A stretch of 15,595 nucleotides of DNA, from NCBI GenBank assembly GCA_943325515.2, contig CALPPS020000061.1, positions 1 through 15,595 on the forward strand, read 5' to 3'. Every line of letters starts with the position of its first letter. The stretch's first letter is position 1. A program made the position numbers and the translations under genes. The notes beneath the pieces were generated by a model that was not told the DNA's origin, made no database searches, and saw nothing but the letters and a program-made list of their open reading frames with translations. This document shows, in pieces, positions 11,310 to 15,595 of the stretch. The stretch comes from Flavobacterium psychrophilum (lineage in GTDB: Bacteria; Bacteroidota; Bacteroidia; Flavobacteriales; Flavobacteriaceae).

Positions 11310-12017
11310 ATGAAATACAAAAGAATTCTTCTAAAACTAAGCGGTGAAGCATTGATGGGTGACAGACAATACGGAATTGACCCAAAACGCCTAGCTGAAT
11401 ATGCGGATGAGATTAAAGAAATTCATAGTAAAGGTGTCGAAATCGCCATCGTTATTGGTGGTGGTAATATTTTTAGAGGAGTTGCTGGAGCAAGTAATGG
11501 TATGGATAGAGTTCAAGGCGATTATATGGGAATGTTGGCAACGGTTATAAACGGAATGGCGTTACAAGGCGCATTAGAAGACAAAGGAATGCTTACTCGT
11601 TTACAAACTGCCTTAAAAATTGAAGCTATCGCTGAACCATACATTAAAAGAAGAGCTGTTCGTCATCTTGAAAAAGGAAGAATTGTTATTTTTGGTGCAG
11701 GAACAGGAAATCCCTATTTCACCACTGATACTGCCGCAGTACTTCGCGGTGTTGAAGTGCATGCTGATGTTATTTTAAAAGGAACACGCGTAGATGGAAT
11801 TTATGATGCTGATCCTGAAAAAAATGCAGATGCCATAAAATTTGATAGCATAACTTTTGATGATGTTATTAAAAAAGGATTGAATGTGATGGATTCAACT
11901 GCTTTTACTTTAAGTCAAGAAAACGCATTACCAATCGTCGTTTTTGATATGAATAAAAAAGGAAACCTACTAAAAATTTGCGAAGGCCAAAATATAGGAA
12001 CCGTAGTTAAAATATAG
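11310..12017 (+). CDS. pyrH: UMP kinase
   Basis: A 235-residue bacterial UMP kinase of the amino-acid kinase fold, converting UMP to UDP with ATP in pyrimidine nucleotide synthesis. The motifs appear in order: KLSGEALMG (residues 9-17, phosphate binding), GGGNIFRG (50-57), [12 protein letters not shown] (70-81) with Asp71 in the UMP pocket, [13 protein letters not shown] (131-143), and [14 protein letters not shown] (156-169, ATP side). The length equals the usual size (about 235-245). It is the first gene of a two-gene unit with frr, as in many bacteria. Here rpsB and tsf, which precede pyrH in E. coli, are not adjacent: a divergent thioredoxin-fold gene lies upstream. The start is supported by the promoter box 20 nt upstream. 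Confidence 0.97.
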   Translation: MKYKRILLKLSGEALMGDRQYGIDPKRLAEYADEIKEIHSKGVEIAIVIGGGNIFRGVAGASNGMDRVQGDYMGMLATVINGMALQGALEDKGMLTRLQTALKIEAIAEPYIKRRAVRHLEKGRIVIFGAGTGNPYFTTDTAAVLRGVEVHADVILKGTRVDGIYDADPEKNADAIKFDSITFDDVIKKGLNVMDSTAFTLSQENALPIVVFDMNKKGNLLKICEGQNIGTVVKI

Positions 12018-12042
12018 TTTACCACTCTGAAATCATAAAAAA

Positions 12043-12603
12043 ATGGAAGAAATCGAATTTATTTTAGACAGTACAAAAGAATCAATGACAGGTTCTATTG
12101 CACATTTAGAAAAAGAATTTTTAAATATCCGAGCAGGAAAAGCAACACCACAAATGCTTGGAAGTGTTTTTGTTGACTATTATGGTTCTCAAACACCACT
12201 ATCACAAGTTTCAAATGTGAATGTCCCTGATGCTCGAACAATTACCATTCAACCGTATGAAAAAAGCATGTTGCAGCCCATTGAAAAAGCGATAATGATA
12301 GCTAATATAGGTTTCAACCCCATGAATAATGGTGATATGATTATTATTAATGTCCCAGCCTTGACAGAAGAAAGAAGACGTGATTTAGTAAAACAAGCCA
12401 AGGCGGAAGCCGAAGATGCTAAAATCGGGATTAGGAACGCTCGTAAAGACGCCAATACAGAAATAAAAAAATTAGAAAAAGAAGGAACATCAGAAGATAT
12501 TTGTAAAACGGCTGAAGATGATGTGCAAAAACTCACTGATGCATTCATTAAAAAAGTAGAAGAACATTTGGTAATCAAAGAAGCAGAAATCATGAAAGTC
12601 TAA
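12043..12603 (+). CDS. frr: Ribosome recycling factor
   Basis: A 186-residue protein of exactly the usual length for RRF (about 185), which splits post-termination ribosomes together with EF-G and frees the mRNA. Domain I, the three-helix bundle, is formed by residues up to about 30 and from about 105 on. It includes LEKEFLNIRAGKATPQML near the start and TEERRRDLVKQAKAEAEDAK (about 107-126). Domain II lies between them, with VDYYGSQTPLSQVSNVNVPD and the tail of this domain, MIIINVPALTEERR. The C-terminal helix is Lys/Glu-rich and ends in IMKV. The gene follows pyrH with a 25-nt gap and no separate promoter that I could find. It ends at a terminator 19 nt downstream. The start codon is preceded by an A-run (AAAAAAATGG), the common Bacteroidota start context. 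Confidence 0.97.
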   Translation: MEEIEFILDSTKESMTGSIAHLEKEFLNIRAGKATPQMLGSVFVDYYGSQTPLSQVSNVNVPDARTITIQPYEKSMLQPIEKAIMIANIGFNPMNNGDMIIINVPALTEERRRDLVKQAKAEAEDAKIGIRNARKDANTEIKKLEKEGTSEDICKTAEDDVQKLTDAFIKKVEEHLVIKEAEIMKV

Positions 12604-12621
12604 GTTACTTGCTAAATTACT

Positions 12622-12656
12622 AAAATCCGTCCCGAAATATCAGGACGGATTTTTTT
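12622..12656 (+). terminator. Rho-independent terminator after frr
   Basis: AAAATCCGTCC (12622-12632) pairs with GGACGGATTTT (12643-12653) over 11 bp with a 10-nt loop and a T-run through 12656. The promoter box of the next gene starts only 6 nt later. Confidence 0.88.
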
Positions 12657-12661
12657 ATACC

Positions 12662-12669
12662 TACTTTTG
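12662..12669 (+). promoter_or_regulatory. Candidate -7 promoter box for the DUF5686 gene
   Basis: TACTTTTG followed by CA is an exact TAnnTTTG match and ends 30 nt before ATG 12699. Its -33 region would fall inside the frr terminator and contains no TTG. Confidence 0.5.
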
Positions 12670-12698
12670 CAATAGATTCGCGACATAATCATTATCAA

Positions 12699-15188
12699 AT
12701 GAAGCAACTTGTTTTTTTGTTTTTCTTTATATCGATGTCACTTCAGGCACAATTTCAACTGAATGGAATTATAAAAGATTCCAAAACCGAAAAACCTTTA
12801 CCCTTTGCTACCCTTAAAACCGAAAAAGGAAACTCAACAATTACTGATGTTGATGGAAAGTTTCATTTAACATGTAATAATCAAACCGAAAGTCTGACTA
12901 TTTCCTATGTGGGTTACGAATCAAAAACCATTTCGTTTTCTGAAATAAAACCCTTTTTTACCATTTACCTAACGCTGAAAACCAACGCGTTGCAGGAAGT
13001 TGCGACTTCCAATATAAATCCTGCCAACGCACTTATTGCTAAGGTAATCCAGCAAAAAGACAACAACAATCCACAAAAAAAGCTTCATAGCTTTCAATTC
13101 AAATCCTATAATAAATTAGTAATAACCGCAAATCCCGATTCTATTGAAGGAAAGATTGATACTGTATTTGTAAATATTGTTTCCAAAGCAAAAATCAAGA
13201 AAATAGATTCTTCTGACTACAAATTCAAGAAAATTATAGACAAACAACATTTGTTCCTTACTGAAAAAGTGTCGCAGTTCCAATTTGAAAAACCTATTTT
13301 AAAGGAAACAATTTTAGGTACTAAAATGGCGGGTTTCAAAGAGCCTATTTATGAACTTCTGGGTTTTGGTTTACAATCATTTTCTATCTATGATGACAAA
13401 TACGAACTTTTTGAAACCAACTATAAAAGTCCTACTTCCAGTAAGGCATTAAAAGAATATCGCTTTAAAATTCTTGATTCTACTTCAGTTAATAATCGTG
13501 ATGTTGTTGTCATATATTTCAAAAATAAAAATAGCAACAAAGGTTTAGAAGGGTTGCTGTATATTGACATTGAAAACTTTGCTATTGCAAAAGCGGTGAT
13601 GCGCATTCGGGGTGTTTTGGATATTACAGGAATTCATGAATTCATTTATTTAAACGATGAAAAAGTTTGGTTTCCAATTCGTAAGAATTTTAAAATTTTA
13701 AAAGGAAAAAGTAAAGAACCCATATCCATTTTAGGTGGAAGAATAGCTTTTGCTGCCGAAGATAATGAGCAAATTACTACTAAAAAAGCCGCCTCTGACT
13801 TTACCTATCTTTCGTCTGATATGCATGCTTTTGACTTGAAGATTAATACTCATTTGACAATCAAAAAATCATCCATTGCTATTGACGTTAAAGCCAATGC
13901 CAATACTAGAGATGATGCCTTTTGGAAGGAAAACAGACTAGATAGTTTAGACTCCAGAAGTGAGAGAACTTATTTTGTTTTAGACAGTGTAGTTACCAAA
14001 AAAAAGATTGAAAAAAAGATAAAATTTGGTCGAAAAATAATCAATGGCTATGTGCCATTTGGACCATTTGATTTTGATTTGCGACATTTGTTGAGTTATA
14101 ATAATTTCGAAGGGTTTCGATTGGGAATTGGTGGTATTACTAATGAACAGTTTTCAAAAAAGTTCAGATTAGAAGGTTACACCGCTTATGGTTTGAAAGA
14201 TGAAACTAGCAAATATAACCTAGGCACAGCTTTGAGAATTGGTCATTTTTCAAACACATGGATTGGTGGCTCTTATACAGATGATGTTCGGGAGATAGCC
14301 AGTACCAATTTCGCAATAGACAAAAGAATTTTTAAGCTTTATGACCCAAGGCCTATCAATATTAGTACTTTTTATAATTACAAAACTTGGCGTGGTTATA
14401 TAGAGACTAAACTTATCCCAAAAACTGAAAGTATATGGCAAATTAGTCATAGTGACATAACGCCATTGTTTGATTATGCTTTTAATTATAACGGTAAATT
14501 ATATCGTGAATATACCATGACCACAGCAATGGTCTCTTTGCAATGGAATCCGTTTAGCGATTATATGCAAACTCCTTCAGGAAAAACTGAGTATGAAAAA
14601 CGCTTTCCAAAATTCACTTTTGAGTTTACTAAATCCCTATCACACTTTTTGAATAATGATTTTGATTTCGGAAAAATAGATGTCAGAATGGAGTATGAAA
14701 AGAAATATTTAAACGGACAAAAATCGGCGATTTTAGTGCAGGCTGGCTATGTTTTTGGAGCTATTCCTTTAACACATTTATATAATACTTCTCCCAATAA
14801 TTTGACGAATGACAAAATTTTACAGCGAATAACCATTGCCGGAAAAAACAGTTTTGAAACGATGTATTTCAATGAGTTTTTCTCGAGTGAATATGTAATG
14901 ATGCAGTTCAAACATGGTTTAAAGAGAATAAAATTATTTAGGAAAGTAAAACCCTCTTTAGTTTTGGTCACCCGAATGGCATGGGGAAATTTGCAACATC
15001 CTGAACGCCATGTTGGCATTCAATATAAAACACTAGACCAAGGTTTCTTTGAGTCAGGAATAGAATTGAACCAGATTTATAAAGGATTTGGTTTAACGGG
15101 ATTTTACCGCTATGGTTCTAATCAGTTAACCCGTTTTGAAGACAATATTGCTATCAAACTTAGTTTTGTTTTGGATCTAGGGTTTTAA
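12699..15188 (+). CDS. Outer-membrane DUF5686 protein with N-terminal carboxypeptidase-like regulatory domain
   Basis: An 829-residue exported protein. The signal peptide is MKQLVFLFFFISMSLQA, cleaved before QFQLNG. Residues of about 20-95 form a CarboxypepD_reg-like beta-sandwich, with the hallmark order GIIKDSKTEKPLPFATL, TDVDGKFHL and ISYVGYES. The rest matches the DUF5686 layout. A periplasmic region begins ALIAKVIQQKDNNNPQKK. A long run of amphipathic strands follows, such as LRIGHFSNTWIGGSYTDD and FRLGIGGITNEQFSKKFRLEG, ending in IAIKLSFVLDLGF. The final Phe is typical of barrel proteins inserted by the Bam complex. It resembles TonB-dependent transporters in its front domain but lacks a plug domain, so substrate uptake is not implied. 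The role is unknown; members are widespread in Bacteroidota. It has its own promoter box. No terminator was found directly after it. Confidence 0.88.
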   Translation: MKQLVFLFFFISMSLQAQFQLNGIIKDSKTEKPLPFATLKTEKGNSTITDVDGKFHLTCNNQTESLTISYVGYESKTISFSEIKPFFTIYLTLKTNALQEVATSNINPANALIAKVIQQKDNNNPQKKLHSFQFKSYNKLVITANPDSIEGKIDTVFVNIVSKAKIKKIDSSDYKFKKIIDKQHLFLTEKVSQFQFEKPILKETILGTKMAGFKEPIYELLGFGLQSFSIYDDKYELFETNYKSPTSSKALKEYRFKILDSTSVNNRDVVVIYFKNKNSNKGLEGLLYIDIENFAIAKAVMRIRGVLDITGIHEFIYLNDEKVWFPIRKNFKILKGKSKEPISILGGRIAFAAEDNEQITTKKAASDFTYLSSDMHAFDLKINTHLTIKKSSIAIDVKANANTRDDAFWKENRLDSLDSRSERTYFVLDSVVTKKKIEKKIKFGRKIINGYVPFGPFDFDLRHLLSYNNFEGFRLGIGGITNEQFSKKFRLEGYTAYGLKDETSKYNLGTALRIGHFSNTWIGGSYTDDVREIASTNFAIDKRIFKLYDPRPINISTFYNYKTWRGYIETKLIPKTESIWQISHSDITPLFDYAFNYNGKLYREYTMTTAMVSLQWNPFSDYMQTPSGKTEYEKRFPKFTFEFTKSLSHFLNNDFDFGKIDVRMEYEKKYLNGQKSAILVQAGYVFGAIPLTHLYNTSPNNLTNDKILQRITIAGKNSFETMYFNEFFSSEYVMMQFKHGLKRIKLFRKVKPSLVLVTRMAWGNLQHPERHVGIQYKTLDQGFFESGIELNQIYKGFGLTGFYRYGSNQLTRFEDNIAIKLSFVLDLGF

Positions 15189-15360
15189 TAATCACAATAA
15201 GAATAACTTAGTTTTATTTATATTTTATATAAGAATCTAATAAGTCCTTTTATATTTTACTTAACCAGTACATCCAGGAAAGCCTTCTCCTATAAATTTA
15301 GATAATTTGAATATCTGAAAAGTTATAAATTAAAACTATACTGAATACTATTCAAAAAAA
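15189..15360. other. AT-rich intergenic region with no recognised feature
   Basis: This stretch lies between the stop of the DUF5686 gene and the terminator of the convergent T9SS cargo gene. It is very AT-rich. I found no convincing open frame, RNA gene, repeat or plus-strand terminator in it. Confidence 0.5.
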
Positions 15361-15388
15361 AGAAAGCTGTCAAAATTGACAGCTTTCT
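15353..15388 (-). terminator. Rho-independent terminator of the T9SS cargo gene
   Basis: AGAAAGCTGTCA (15361-15372) and TGACAGCTTTCT (15377-15388) are perfect 12-bp arms with an AAAT loop. Read on the minus strand the stem is followed by a T8 run (plus-strand A-run 15353-15360), as expected for the gene ending at 15418. There is no T-run on the plus-strand side. Confidence 0.88.
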
Positions 15389-15417
15389 AGATAAAAATTA
15401 TAGTATGAAATCAAATC

Positions 15418-15595
15418 TTAGATCTTGATTAATTTTCTAACGATTGTTTCATTGTTTGTTGGATTATTAAATCTAACAAAATAAATTCCATTAGCTAACG
15501 AAGAGATGTCTTCATTAATAACATTATTACCTTCTGATAATTGAATATTTTTAGTTCTAACAGTTGCTCCGTTCATGCTGTAAATTGTCATTGAC
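15418..15595 (-). CDS. 3' end of a protein with a type IX secretion C-terminal sorting domain (partial)
   Basis: The last 58 residues of a protein whose start lies beyond the right edge. They read as a T9SS type A C-terminal sorting domain: MTIYSMNGATV (a form of the 'V.I.N..G..V' strand), then NVINEDISSLANGIYFVRF (matching 'I..L..GIY.V.'), and the terminal RKLIKI, which fits the closing 'K.IK' motif. Such domains direct cargo through the type IX secretion system across the outer membrane and are usually removed or anchored at the cell surface. The attached cargo, for example an adhesin or hydrolase, cannot be told from this window. A strong terminator follows the stop codon by about 30 nt. 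Confidence 0.88.
   Translation of the reverse strand, partial: SMTIYSMNGATVRTKNIQLSEGNNVINEDISSLANGIYFVRFNNPTNNETIVRKLIKI

Noticed and set aside
12699..15188. TonB-dependent transporter (SusC-like)
   Set aside because: The front domain is similar, but there is no plug domain or TonB box after it, and the remainder fits DUF5686.

Overview
This is a low-GC chromosomal segment from a member of the Flavobacteriia (Bacteroidota), most likely Flavobacterium or a close relative. The evidence is Bacteroidota-specific families (DUF3098, DUF5686 with a CarboxypepD_reg-like domain, DUF3108), a type IX secretion C-terminal sorting domain at the right edge, Bacteroidota-type promoters (TAnnTTTG) and A-rich start regions without clear Shine-Dalgarno sequences. 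Most of the window is conserved core genome. I see no prophage, insertion sequence, CRISPR array, RNA gene or toxin-antitoxin pair.

Layout. Positions 81-2585 (+) hold an exported DUF3108 protein, a small membrane protein and a saccharopine dehydrogenase-family oxidoreductase, closed by a strong terminator. Positions 2691-3161 (+) encode an Lrp/AsnC regulator that converges on a YugP-type zinc metallopeptidase (3238-3933, -) with a 17-bp bidirectional terminator between them. Behind the peptidase on the minus strand are a small outer-membrane beta-barrel protein (4006-4680) and leucyl-tRNA synthetase leuS (4826-7699). Divergent from leuS is the envelope/RNA-modification operon ftsX - DUF3098 - uppP - truB (7896-10586, +). 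Its last gene overlaps the end of a convergent thioredoxin-fold protein gene by 14 bp. Then come pyrH-frr (11310-12603, +) with a terminator, a large DUF5686 outer-membrane protein (12699-15188, +), and the 3' end of a T9SS-secreted protein gene on the minus strand with its own terminator.

Functional themes. Translation is represented by leuS, truB and frr, nucleotide supply by pyrH, and division or wall lipid recycling by ftsX and uppP. Several exported or outer-membrane proteins of unknown role are scattered between them. Candidate -7 boxes (TAnnTTTG or one mismatch) lie 19-30 nt before the start codons of most transcription units. This spacing also settles two starts: ATG 1212 rather than TTG 1188, and ATG 7896 rather than TTG 7890.

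The most unusual signal is a family of 7-bp tandem repeats (GACAACC units) found three times, all in or beside leuS: in its 5' leader, inside the editing domain, and in the catalytic region, with the two coding copies in opposite orientations. A second heptamer family (GAGAACA) abuts the editing-domain copy. Both heptamers are free of stop codons in all six reading frames, so they can sit inside an essential gene as neutral peptide insertions.
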